This document shows, in pieces, positions 11,710-21,659 of a DNA stretch of 64,000 nucleotides. The translations under genes were made by a program, and so were the position numbers. Within the stretch, counting starts at the first letter, position 1, and the number at the start of each line of letters is the position of its first letter. This stretch comes from Rhabdophis nuchalis (Eukaryota; Chordata; Lepidosauria; Squamata; Natricidae), in the NCBI GenBank assembly GCA_039707465.1, contig CM077651.1, positions 17,757,519 to 17,821,518 on the forward strand. The letters run 5' to 3'. Below the pieces are notes generated by a model. The model did no database searches, was not told where the DNA came from, and was given only the letters and a program-made list of their open reading frames with translations.

Positions 11710-12107
11710 TGTCAGGATTCCAAGTAACATACCCACAGCAAACAAAACTATGAGGCAGGCAAATTCCTCAAATAATAGGTTTATTGGATATGTCATATTG
11801 GCACAGGCTGGTGAAAACCGACTCTTGATTATCCCCATGGTTTTCACCTAATTAAAAGTGAACGTTTGTCACTTTCTCAAAACAGTCAGTCACATGGTCC
11901 AATCAGGAAACTGTCCAGTTGCTAGGGGACTCCAATCCTCTCCTTTCAAGCACCTTCAGGAATGTCCTTGGTTCTCAAGAGAAAGTATTTTGTTTTGACT
12001 ACAAGCCCCAACTATCTCTATGCCCCCACTCCCTGCCCCTCTTCTCTAGTGCGTCAGCGCTGAAGTCTCAAAATGGCCTCAGTCAGGCCAGCTTCAGGGC
12101 TGAGACA
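11710..12107 (-). mobile_element. Probable solo LTR
   Basis: Read on the minus strand, a 398-bp unit begins TGTCTCAGCCCTGAAG and ends GGAATCCTGACA, giving TGTC...GACA termini. Near the 3' side is AATAAA ('ccaataaacctatt', complement at about 11776-11790). The flanks (left 'atag', right 'catt') are not a clean duplication, so it is old or the ends are off by a base or two. No internal retroviral genes are present. Confidence 0.5.
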
Positions 12108-12993
12108 CATTACTCATAATCATAAGGAAATATAGTTATAGATGTGTTGCTGAGCAGCAAAAGATTTTACCTGCAAGCATGCTTAAAGGAATGTTACCTC
12201 AGTCTTTTATAACGGTTTTATTTCCTGAGTAATACCAAGCAATCGTTGAATTTTAAGAGATTTTAAGGTCACATTAAACTCTCTGTAGCAAGTGAAAAAC
12301 ATGGTCCTTTTGCATAAATTAACAAATAAACAACTTTTCTCTGTTTTAAACAGTGTAATAATAAAGATTTTGCAACCCACCCTCCCCCTACCTCCAACAA
12401 ATCAGGAACAATTTGACCAAATTCAGATAACTATGTTGTTTATATTGATAGAACCTAGGAGTTAAGTTCTACTCAAATTCAATTTATATTTTAGTTATCT
12501 CCAGGGCAATCAATCAGGGACCTTTTACAATCAGGTTTTGTCCACTTTAAATGGGTTTATGGGAATTGTAGTTCAATATTCCAGAAAGCAGTAGTTCTCT
12601 GACTCTAATGCTTGAAAAGGTGGAAGGAAAGAAAAGAGGATAATGACTAGCAGCAAGATGGATGAAGTTGGTTATACTGGAAGATTTAAAAGAAGGTCTT
12701 TAAAGACAGATCATTATGGAGGAAAATCTATGTGTTCACTAAGAGAAAATCTGTTGTACAGATGACACTGAATACAACCCATACAACACCCCCCTTTGTG
12801 TGTGTGTGTGTGGGGATTCTAAATGTTTCTTGCCATCTTGGCAGCAAGCTATCCTACAAAAAGAAAAAGTGATTGACTAAGCATTTGATAGCCTTTGAAA
12901 GGAAGGAAAGGGAAGTTTGCATGAAGTCTTCTACAATATTGTTGTGTGACTTCTTCATATAACGACTCTGTAAAGAAGGGAGGGAGAGAGGAG
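12108..12993. other. Unassigned interval
   Basis: AT-rich, with a short (GT)n at about 12797-12810 and no recognised repeat family. Confidence 0.4.
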
Positions 12994-13316
12994 ATGGATC
13001 ACTGGTCTATGGAACTCCCTGCCAGAAGAAGTGGTGACAGCTGTCAGCCTCGACACCTTTAAGAAAGGATTAGATGAGTTCATGGAGAACAAGGGTATCC
13101 ATGGCTATCATTATGGATGTCTAAGAACACCCTCCGGGATGGAGAGATAGGCAGGATATTTCTCAATGCCACTTGCAGGGAATCATAAGCAGGTGAAGAC
13201 ATCTGCTTGGGAATACCCTGAAGCAAATGGTGAGCCACTGTGTGAGACAGAATGCTGGACTGGATGGGCTGTGGCCTGTTCCAGCAAGGCTGTTCTTATG
13301 TTCTTATGTTCTTATG
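12994..13316 (+). repeat. CR1 LINE 3' end
   Basis: The C-terminal coding remnant reads GLWNSLPEEVV then DTFKKGLDEFMENKG, the usual end of CR1 ORF2. The 3' region contains 'aatgctggactggatgggct' and ends in three copies of the octamer-like 'ttcttatg', the terminal short repeat characteristic of CR1. 5'-truncated. Confidence 0.85.
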
Positions 13317-13324
13317 GGCAGTAG

Positions 13325-13390
13325 AAGGGAGGGAGGGAGGGAGGGAGGGAGGGAGGGAGGGAGGGAGGGAGGGAGGGAGGGGGGAGGGAG
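13325..13390 (+). repeat. (GGGA)n microsatellite
   Basis: About 15 GGGA/GGAG units immediately after the CR1 tail; G-rich strand on plus. Confidence 0.93.
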
Positions 13391-14195
13391 GAAGAAAAAA
13401 CCAATTTCTGGCAAAAAAAATGTTGTAGATCAGAGTTACGTGTTTCAGGATGCTGCAAATGGTTTCTTCTGAGCACCCAAAATGTGATGATATGATTAAG
13501 CAACTGGCCATTAAGCAAGGACTAAGTATAATGCTTAAGAAGTTTATAGCTGTTTTGAAAGAGCACAACAAGAACACATTTACTCAGAAGCAAGTGAGTT
13601 GCACAAAAATATGCATATTTTAGTAAATGTATAAATATAAGGCAGTACTTTGCTCCACTAAAATTCACACCATATTAATGATAAAATTAACTTACTTTCC
13701 TTTGTCAATCAAATGAGGATGTTAATTAATCAATTGGTTGATTTTTCTTTTGCTTGAGATCTGATTTTTCTTAAAAACATGGGAATACCACAATCTTTCA
13801 CAAGCACCCTGCTGTTCATTTTCTTGATCCGTATTGTAAGATATCTAAATTCATACAAAATAAATGATTCAGTTCCCGACTTTAACTGCCAGGCTTATTA
13901 GATATTAGAAAATGCACCTGTTATTATTTCATAGTGACAGTTAAAATATGTTGTACAAATGATTTATTCAAAAGAATCAAAATAATTTATTTAAAATTGT
14001 GTGAAACAGCTCTGGCTTAATCCTTAATGTAACAAAAGTTAGTTACAGCTACAAAAGTGTTTTACTGCTTAGTAAGACTGAATCTGAATTTTTTTCTTCT
14101 TTCTTTCTTTTTGCCTTTTTTCCCCCTGGTAAATTTTCTATTCTGAATTCTATATCTCTTATTTACTGCTTTTCTAGGTTTTTTTTTTTAATCTA
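13391..14195. other. Unassigned AT-rich interval
   Basis: No recognised repeat or coding pattern. Confidence 0.4.
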
Positions 14196-14545
14196 AAGGT
14201 AAAGGTTCCCCTTGCACATATGTGCTAGTTGCTTCCAACTTTAGGGGGCAGTGCTCATCTCTGTTTCAAAGCTGAAGAGACACAGCTGTCTGAAGACATC
14301 TCCGTGGTCATATGGCTGGCATGACTAAATGCCGAAGGTGCATGGAGTGCTGTTACCTTCCCCCCAAAGGTGGTTCCTATTTTTCTACTTGCATTTTTAA
14401 TGTGCTTTCGAACTGCTGGGTTGGCAGAACCTGGGACAAATAACAGGAGCTTACTCTGTTACACAGTGCTAGGGATTCAAACCGCCAAACTGCCAACCTT
14501 TCTGATCGATAAGTTCAGCGCCTTAGTCACTGAGCCACCACATCC
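14196..14545 (-). repeat. Sauria-type SINE, full length
   Basis: Reverse complement of the unit at 1864: tail complement 'aaaggtaaaggttccccttg' at 14196, middle 'ctatttttctacttgcattt', head complement 'agtcactgagccaccacatc' at the right. All parts present. Confidence 0.9.
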
Positions 14546-14549
14546 TTTT

Positions 14550-14552
<3 letters not shown>

Positions 14553-14592
<40 letters not shown>
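14553..14592 (+). repeat. (AT)n microsatellite
   Basis: About 20 AT units between the SINE head and the inverted repeat. Confidence 0.95.
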
Positions 14593-14595
<3 letters not shown>

Positions 14596-14710
14596 TTCGT
14601 AGGTTTTCACGGGTATAGGTATGTAGATTTTGGTTTATTCGGGTCTTTTCCCGTGTAATTTAATTAAACCTTTAATTTTACACGGGAAAAGACCCGAATA
14701 AACCAAAATC

Positions 14711-14714
<4 letters not shown>
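14593..14714. mobile_element. Penelope-like element end with perfect inverted repeat
   Basis: The arms at 14622-14658 and 14678-14714 are exact 37-bp reverse complements around a 19-bp loop. The right arm ('ttacacgggaaaagacccga') resembles the sequence just downstream of the hammerhead-like motif at 15771-15790 ('tacacgggaaaatccccgaa'), so both look like ends of the same Penelope-like family. Flanked on both sides by AT runs. Confidence 0.6.
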
Positions 14715-14780
<66 letters not shown>

Positions 14781-14827
14781 TGTATGTATGTATGTATGTA
14801 TGTGTATATATATATATATATATATAT
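14712..14827 (+). repeat. (TA)n-(TATG)n-(TA)n compound microsatellite
   Basis: TA run to about 14752, about 12 TATG units to 14802, then TA again. It abuts the first copy of the 228-bp duplication. Confidence 0.95.
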
Positions 14828-15397
14828 GAAGATACTATGTTACAGCTTCCTGCTAGGCCTGTTTAAGGGAGGAGACAAACTTGTCATCCTTCTCTGTCTT
14901 TCGACTCCTCTTTGAGATCATCCAGACAGAGACCTATTAAATTGCTGCTGTCTTTTTTAGATATGTGTTAAATGTTTTTTTAAAGGAATGATTAATAATT
15001 AATTAAGAGACCAGGATGGATCCATTTCGGACTTCTTAGTCCTCGTCAGCTGGCCATACTTTCCTACAGGGATTTGAACTGGTGCTCTCCAGCATTCGAA
15101 GCAGGCTTCTCTATGCCTTGAGCTAACCAGCTTCCCTGATTACATCATCCTTTCCACAGGACTTTATAGATGAAGATACTATGTTACAGCTTCCTGCTAG
15201 GCCTGTTTAAGGGAGGAGACAAACTTGTCATCCTTCTCTGTCTTTCGACTCCTCTTTGAGATCATCCAGACAGAGACCTATTAAATTGCTGCTGTCTTTT
15301 TTAGATATGTGTTAAATGTTTTTTTAAAGGAATGATTAATAATTAATTAAGAGACCAGGATGGATCCATTTCGGACTTCTTAGTCCTCGTCAGCTGG
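14826..15397. repeat. Tandem duplication: 228 bp identical, 344-bp period
   Basis: 14826-15053 and 15170-15397 read identically base for base, with no gap, starting 'atgaagatactatg' and ending 'cctcgtcagctgg'. The 116 bp between (15054-15169) is the rest of the first unit. The lack of divergence points to a recent duplication or an assembly artefact. Confidence 0.92.
14975..15145 (-). repeat. tRNA-derived SINE (second family, variant)
   Basis: The minus strand reads head 'gggaagctggttagctcaag', B-box-like 'cagttcaaatccc', core 'ggccagctgacgaggactaa' and tail 'atccatcctggtctctta' with TTAA repeats. The core aligns to the family at 1514 with many substitutions, so it is a diverged subfamily. 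Its 3' part is inside the 228-bp duplication and is therefore repeated at about 15320-15397. Confidence 0.75.
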
Positions 15398-15808
15398 ATA
15401 TAGCATGGAGATGTTATTGCAACGTTGTTTCATGAGAAACAATCTAGCAGCATGAACAAACGTGATGATACCTCCCGCCTACCAGATATCTGGAAGCCTG
15501 CATTGACCAGCAGATGAGCCCCACCCTCCAGCCAAGCCGTTGAAATTCAAAACAAGGAGAAACATACAAATGAGACCAATCAGCATCAATCTACCAGTCA
15601 CGATGCAACTGCACAGCCAATCAACCCACTCACAATAGTCAGCACTCCACCCCCCCCACCAAGATTTAAACAGGGGCGATGCCTCCGCAGTCACACTCAC
15701 AGACACAAGCCTGCCTGATGATGACAAGTGAGATCTTGTCGAAACGTTGCAACAACTTTTCTATGCCTTATACACGGGAAAATCCCCGAAGCCAGCTATG
15801 CCAGTGCA
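15398..15808 (+). mobile_element. Penelope-like element fragment
   Basis: A 410-bp G+C-richer block with no coding frame. It contains the hammerhead-like motif at 15705-15760 and, downstream, 'tacacgggaaaatccccgaa', related to the inverted repeat at 14593. Penelope-like elements are known to carry hammerhead ribozymes in their terminal repeats. No reverse transcriptase or GIY-YIG coding region is present, so this is a terminal-repeat fragment. Flanked by an AT run on the right. Confidence 0.55.
15705..15760 (+). ncRNA. Hammerhead ribozyme-like motif
   Basis: Core box CTGATGA at 15715-15721; stem II gacaag (15723-15728) with cttgtc (15735-15740) closing a 6-base loop; second core box GAAA at 15741-15744. 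A self-complementary AACGTT (15743-15748) could form stem III between two copies, with the cleavage position expected after GTT at 15748. Stem I: tgc 15712-15714 with gca 15749-15751, an internal loop, then aag 15707-15709 with ctt 15756-15758. One extra T (15722) sits between the core box and stem II, which may weaken it. Activity is inferred, not shown. Confidence 0.6.
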
Positions 15809-15829
15809 TATATATATATGTTAAGTTTT

Positions 15830-15925
15830 TAAGGGCTGATTAATAAATAAGAGACCAGGATGGATCCATTTCGGGCTTATTAGCCCTCTTCAGCTGGCCA
15901 TACTACCTCCACTGGGGTTTGATAT
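15830..15925 (-). repeat. tRNA-derived SINE fragment (second family, variant)
   Basis: 'gagaccaggatggatccatt', 'agccctcttcagctggccat' and 'ctggggtttgata' match the 3' half of the variant at 14975. The head is missing. Confidence 0.75.
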
Positions 15926-16728
15926 ATTTATATATATATTTATTTATTTATTCATCAGCAGAAAAAAACCCCAAGTGAATTCAGTTAACAGTCCACTATC
16001 CCACTATTAATTATTAATTAGTAGTAAGATCAAAGCATTAGGCTTTTCCTTAAAATTGTGATTATCCATTTAAATAGACATTCTTTAACTAAGAGGTACA
16101 AATTCAGAATACCAGAAGACGCAGCAAAGAGAAATAGAAAATTAAGGGCTTATTGACAGATTTGGATGCCACAAATGCAGCATTCTTCATGAAAAAAGCC
16201 ATTGTTTCAGCAGAAAAGACCTTGTGACCCTCTAGATATTTTCTGATGTATCATTCCCATGGATGCAAAATGACAAAAATAGATGGACATTGTATTACAG
16301 TAAACGTTAGACAGTCACAAAATTCTATTCCTAGCATACACGAGCATTACATTTTAAGAATTCACCACCTGGCTTTAAGCAAATATGTTATGTTATATTA
16401 TTATTTGGGGTTTTTCTTTCCTTTTCAGGAAGTTTCCTTATAACCCAATTTTACTATAAGGCAGTTGCTTGTAAATCACCAGAAAACATTAATAGCTTGT
16501 AAATAAGGTGGGGAGGGGAACCTGCTGCTTTCACTCCTCACCCAGATGATTTACAAATGATTTGAGTACTGAACTATGTTAAAATATCCTGGGTCAACTA
16601 CACCACTTTATTGAAGGCTACAGGCAATGTGAAATAAGTATAACACATGCCTGGCTTACACAGTAGGCACTGAAATTTGAAATTAACTAGGATTCAGTTA
16701 ATAATGTTACAGAAATTCCATCTGATTG
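15926..16728. other. Unassigned AT-rich interval
   Basis: Begins with a TA/TTTA-rich stretch (about 15926-15953). No repeat family or gene seen. Confidence 0.4.
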
Positions 16729-16876
16729 TTCTAGAGCAGGGGTATCAAACTGGTGGCCCATGGTCTAGATGCGTCACATGAAGCCCCGCCCCCCCAGCTC
16801 CTTGAAGGGGAAAAATGTCAACATATGTCATGTAATAGCAACATGATGCCGTGAGTTTGACACCTGTATTCTAGAG
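16729..16876. mobile_element. Short non-autonomous hAT element (family 'ggggtgtcaaac')
   Basis: Element 16737-16868 (132 bp), ends 'caggggtatcaaactggtgg' and 'gagtttgacacctgta'. Exact 8-bp duplication ttctagag at 16729-16736 and 16869-16876. Same family as 2305. Confidence 0.92.
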
Positions 16877-16920
16877 CATTTTAAACATGTCAAGAAGAGA
16901 GAAAATTATGTAACTATGTA

Positions 16921-17373
16921 GTTAATAATTTAATTTAATAATTTATTAATTTATAGACCGCACCCTCTCCCCCATGGGGACTCGGGGCAGTGCACAGGCA
17001 ATTTAAAAATCCAAAAATACAACAATATACAAATACAAAATGTTAAAATCAAATTGAATTAACCCCTGTGCTAAAATCACTATTAAAAACCTTAAAACCC
17101 TAACAATACCCCCTAAAAATTTTATACAATTTCATTTTGTGGCTAGGAATGTAGACATTAGGCCAGGCCGGCCTGATGGAAGAAGTGAGTCTTTAACTTC
17201 TGGCAGAAGGAGCGGAGGTCCGTTGTTGTTCTAATTTCAGGGGGTAGGTCATTTCAGAGGGTTGGGCCCACCACAGAGAAGGCCCTTCCCCTGGGCGTCT
17301 CCCGCTGACAAAGTCTAGTGGACGGCACCCAGAGAAGTCCCTCTCTGTGGGAGCGAATCGGTCGAAGGGATGT
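16921..17373 (-). repeat. L2-clade LINE 3' end
   Basis: Minus-strand copy of the unit at 588. The terminal hairpin complement 'ccctctcccccatggggact' is near 16963. The C-terminal coding remnant on the minus strand contains GPSLWWAQPSEMTYPLKLEQ in a shifted frame, corresponding to the AFSVVGPTLWNDLPPEI region. It is joined directly to a Bov-B 3' end at 17374. Confidence 0.8.
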
Positions 17374-17571
17374 ATGGTTGTCCGATCCATTGTGACCCCA
17401 TGAACAATGTTCCTCCAGGCCTTCCTGTCCTCTACCATCCTCTAGAATCCGTTTAAGCTCACGCTGACTGCTTCGGTGACTCCGTCCAGCCCCTTCATTC
17501 TCTGTCACCCACTTCTTCTTTTGTCCTCAATCTTTCCCAGCATTAGGCTCTTCTCCAGTGAGTCCTTCCTA
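17374..17571 (-). pseudogene. Bov-B (RTE-clade) LINE 3' end
   Basis: The minus strand encodes MVEDRKAWRNIVHGV, the C-terminus typical of Bov-B ORF2, preceded by a region matching the copy at 19735 ('agcattaggctcttctccag' on plus). About 200 bp remain, 5'-truncated. Bov-B is the classic horizontally transferred retroelement shared by squamates and ruminants. Confidence 0.85.
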
Positions 17572-17617
17572 ACTATCTAGAGGTGTTCAATTTTTATAGC
17601 AATAAATTTCTGATAAA

Positions 17618-17860
17618 GAGAGCCAGTTTAGTCTAGTTCTTAAGGCATCGAGTAGAAAGCGGGAGACAGCTGTGAGTTCTAGTCCTGCCTTTGCCACAAA
17701 AGCACCTGAGGACTTTCAGCCAGTCATTCTCTCCCTCAGCTCACCTCACCTCACCTCATGGGGTTGTTGTTGTGGGGGAAATAGGAGAAGGAAAATGTGG
17801 TGGATATATTCACCACTTTCAACTATTTGAAAAAATAATAAAGGCAGACTATAAATAACT
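17618..17860 (+). repeat. tRNA-derived SINE (fourth family)
   Basis: Head 'gagagccagtttagtctagt', B-box-like 'gagttctagtcctgcc', body 'cagccagtcattctctccct' and 'ggggttgttgttgtggggga', 3' end 'aataataaaggcagactata'. A decayed minus-strand piece of the same family is at 43543. Confidence 0.72.
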
Positions 17861-17872
17861 AAAAATAATAGC

Positions 17873-18142
17873 TACCGTGTTTCCCTGAAAATAAGACAGG
17901 GTCTTATTTTCTTTTGACCCGTGAAATAAACAATTGGCCTTATTTTCAGGGAGGTCTTATTATTTTTGAGTTGCAGAAGGCAGCAAGTGTGGCCACCTCA
18001 TGGTTGCTGCTGTGTTGCAATATTTTCAGGAAAGGCTTATTTTTGTGTGTGTGTGTGTGGGGGGGGGTATTTTAGCACATGCACTCAAAAGCCCAATCAG
18101 GCTTATTATCCAGAGAAGTCTTGTTTTCAGGAAAGCAGGGTA
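17873..18142. mobile_element. MITE with TA flanks
   Basis: 270 bp with imperfect terminal inverted repeats: 'taccgtgtttccctgaaaat' at the left, complement of 'gttttcaggaaagcagggta' at the right. Each end carries TA, the target of Tc1/mariner-type and related transposases. An internal (TG)n then a G run lies at 18043-18067. No coding capacity; superfamily not certain. Confidence 0.65.
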
Positions 18143-18410
18143 CAATTAAGATTTTGAAATTACTTTCTCATTTCTTAATAGGTTTGCCTAAATGAAAAAA
18201 AAAAAACCCCCAAAGGATTAAATCCCATATTTAAGGAATATTTACATGTTTGTTAAGTTTAGACTCAGGGTTAGTGACTCAGTCATCAAAAGCATCATTG
18301 CTAAGCTATATGCAGCCTTTCCTCATTCACAGATTGTGCTAAGCAGTGGCATATTTGATCATGATCGATCAGCTGAACGTTGCAGAGAACACCTGACATT
18401 GTAAACTATA
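18143..18410. other. Unassigned interval
   Basis: No repeat or coding pattern recognised. Confidence 0.35.
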
Positions 18411-18500
18411 AAAGTTGTTGAGAAGAGCAACAAAGATGATTAGGGGACTGGAGGCTAAAATATATAAAGAAAGATTGCTGGAATTAGGCTTGTCTGCTTA
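18411..18500 (+). repeat. CR1 LINE fragment
   Basis: 'gagcaacaaagatgattagg' then 'actggaggctaaaa' and 'agattgctggaattaggc' match the CR1 ORF2 stretch seen intact near 23910-23960. Confidence 0.6.
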
Positions 18501-19734
18501 TACAGCTGGCCATATCTTCAAATGATTCAAATGTAGAATGCATACTGTTATTTAAACAGTTTTGTTTAGAAATTGGGGTTTTTGTCAACTGAGATTTTCC
18601 TGGAACTTACCCATTCATCCCATTAGATGAACCTGTCCTAGTTAAATTTTATTTGCATACAGCATTATAAATACACTTCCTTCACTTTTGTTGTGGTTGT
18701 TTATAACTTGACATACTTAAAAATCTTTGAAATGTGTCATTGTAAAAGGGCAATTGCAAATTAAACTACTAAAAAAAATTGGCAAGAGTTATTGTAAACT
18801 TCATTTCTTACCTTGACTTCTTGCTAGGGCTAATAAACGTTCACAAGAACAAGCCTGTTTTTGTCAAAATTAGGAGATTGTTTTGTGACATTTCAGAAAA
18901 AGAAAAAAAGGTCATCGATGTCATATTATGTTTGGGTTTAAAGTTCAAATTCTACTGGGGGATTCTATGACTGCTGATCATCTCTGTGCTGCCTGTTAGA
19001 CCTGTCAAACTCTGTATGTTGCTAAACACACACACACACACACACACACAATACATGACAGCAAATAGTTATTAGTAGACATGAGCACACAGATGCACAC
19101 ATGTGCATATAAAGAGAGAAACATATGTAAATCTTCTGAGGTTCAGAAGGAATACTACGCTGTTTCTATAACTAAGACTATTCAGAATATGTGGATAGAT
19201 TATGATACTAAGTTCTTGGGAAGCTAAAGTAACTAGGAGCCATGATTTCACATTGTTGTGCACATACTAATAGTAAGTAGAAAAACTATAGCAAAAAGTA
19301 ACAGTAATCAGTATCTTGGTTGCAATTCCAAAACACCAGCAGTTTGAGCATCTTGAATACCACCAGTATTGCCAAAATGACCCTCAGTTGCAAAAGGTAG
19401 CTTTACTTGGAACAGGTTGCATCCTGTGATAATGACTGTTATATTATTAAACAGCAACTGTCTATCCCAGGTCCTAGAAAGGACTCAATCTATGGCACAT
19501 GTAATCTAAACATCTGAATGATGGGGTGTGATGCTAGTTCGCCTCCTAGTGGTGCACCCTGGATAGCACGGAAGTGTGAACCAAGCAACTAGCAACAAGT
19601 GGCAGCCAGACTACATTGAACAATTGGCAGTTCTCTTGGCTCTTTATGGATAAAACAACTATAAGTCCATGTATTTGCCATTCACTAAATAAGTAAATAA
19701 ATAAATGTGGATGATGGGGTGGTATAATGATGTA
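18501..19734. other. Unassigned interval with a (CA)n run
   Basis: Only a CA microsatellite at 19025-19050 stands out; otherwise AT-rich with short frames. Confidence 0.4.
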
Positions 19735-20202
19735 ACTTCTTGTTGTTACTTATGAAGTTGTGTCTGACCCCATGGACAATGTTTCTCCAGGCCTTCCTGT
19801 CCTCTACCATCCTCTGGAGTCCATTTAAACTCACACCGACTGCTTCAGTGACATTTCCACCCCCACCCTCAATCTTTCCCAGCATGAGGCTCTTCTCCAG
19901 TGAGTCCTTCCTTCTCATTAGGTGACTAAAGTATTTGAGTTTCCTCTTCAGGATCTGTCCTTCTAAAGAGCAGTCAGGGTTGATCTCCTCTAGGACTGAT
20001 GGGTTTGATCACCTTGCAGTCCAAGGGACTCGCAGGAGTCTTCTCCAGCACCATAGTTCAAAGGCCTCGATTCTTTGGTGCTCAGCCTTTCTTATGGTCC
20101 AAATGTCACAACCATACATTGCAACTGGGGAAACCATAGCCTTGAGTTTATGCACTTTTGTTGGCAAGGTGTTGTCTCTCCTTTTTAGTATGCTTTTTAG
20201 CC
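19735..20202 (-). pseudogene. Bov-B (RTE-clade) LINE, ORF2 3' part
   Basis: The minus strand reads RKDSLEKSLMLGKIEGGGG, then VTEAVGVSLNGLQRMVEDRK and AWRNIVHGV, the Bov-B C-terminal sequence. Farther 5' (higher coordinates) 'gtccaagggactcgcaggag' (complement strand of ORF2) and 'cttttgttggcaaggtgttg' continue the same element. The 3' end at about 19735 is a 'tcttgttgtta' stretch. 5'-truncated near 20202; several substitutions and a frame break. Confidence 0.88.
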
Positions 20203-20215
20203 CAGTAACTTACAG

Positions 20216-20670
20216 AAACCTATACTGGATTGGTCATTACATGTGTCAACAAGGACTGAACTAAGGGCTGGAGTTCCTGGACATCCAGGGACAAGTGGAC
20301 TGTCGGACTCAGGTCTGTTGGCTGAGGAAATAAGGCCAGCAACTGCAGGACTGCTAGAAGAATAGTTGCATACCCATCACAAATACACAAAGACTAGAAG
20401 CAAAGACACATTGATTTGCTACCACAAACTAAATCCAATGAGAAGAGGATACCTGAAAAGAATTAACCTGGTCTGCAAAGAACAACACCTAGAATCAGAA
20501 ATAACAGAACAGAGGCTGGCAGATCAAACATCAATTTATAATACAAAATAACTATTCACAGAAGTAGGACTTGAAGAACTGCAAAGGTCTAGCCAGGGCA
20601 AAGAAATCTTTCTAGAAGTAGCTCAAACATAGAGATAAACCAGGGTGAATCAGTACTAGAATCCGACAAA
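20216..20670 (+). pseudogene. LINE ORF fragment, possibly R4 clade
   Basis: A 61-codon frame (20366-20551) reads MRRGYLKRINLVCKEQHLES then EITEQRLADQ; past its stop the same frame gives LFTEVGLEELQR. The 'TEQRLADQ ... ELEE' pattern resembles R4/Dong-type LINE proteins of lizards, from memory. Surrounding stops mark it as dead. Confidence 0.4.
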
Positions 20671-21659
20671 AGGAAAAAAAAAAGAAAGTAAAATGCAGTT
20701 TGTAGTGGTGGTTAAAATGATGGAGTTCTTCATAAGGACACTTCACAGTATGGATGTCATATTTTGGAATGCTAACATAACAAAGAACTTATTGCAATCT
20801 TCTACACATAACAGGGACGTGCTAATTATGTGCTTATTCCTTCTTTGTGGGCATATATGGAGAGACATTTTTTTAAAGAAAACCCTGACATTCCTGTGGT
20901 ATTTTGAATTTGTAAAATCTCAAAAATGGTTACCATTCCCTGAATCAAAAGAAGATTTAAATGTGTGTTGTGCATTTATATCTTGGTTTGGTTTTGCAAG
21001 TGTCCCTGCTCAATTTATGGACTTGCTTTCTCTTCTTTTTCTGCAAAAAAAAAAAAAATTGCAAACCTCGACATGATGAAATGTCAAAGTTTTAAAGCTT
21101 TCAAAATAAAATACTCTCTTGAAGTTAGTCTCTTTTTTTTCCATGACGGCTCAGTACTCTAAAATTGTTCAGCTGTATATGCTATGGATGATGAAATAGT
21201 GCTAAACCAGAGTTCAGGTTTAATGATTTGCAGACATGATGCCTAAGGCTAACACTGTAAGTGGAAGTCTATGGCAGAGTGAAATCAATTAATTCATTGT
21301 GAATGGGTTGTTTAGTGAAGCATGAAGATGGAAGAGCCAAAAAAAGGTCTTTTTATTAGTATAAACAATTGTTGAGGAGGTCAAGTGTGTGTGAAAGCTG
21401 AATTGTAAGAAACGTTTGCAGCAGATCTACATTTATTTCAGATTGCCCTTAAATTAAACATGCAAAATGATTATTTTGTATTCTAGATATGTTGAAATCT
21501 AGGATCACAGTCAATTTTGTGCACTCACCAAATTTAAGAAAATCTACATATAATTGCACTTCCTGTTACCTCAACAGAGAGGGTTGAAAGCAGATGGTCT
21601 CAGCAATCAAAGTGGACATCCACAAAGTAGTGTGTTTGGGACAAAATAGACAAAATAGA
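20671..21659. other. Unassigned AT-rich interval
   Basis: The 127-codon frame at 20693-21076 has no recognised domain, ends in a poly-Lys stretch from an A run and is not supported as a gene. Confidence 0.35.
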
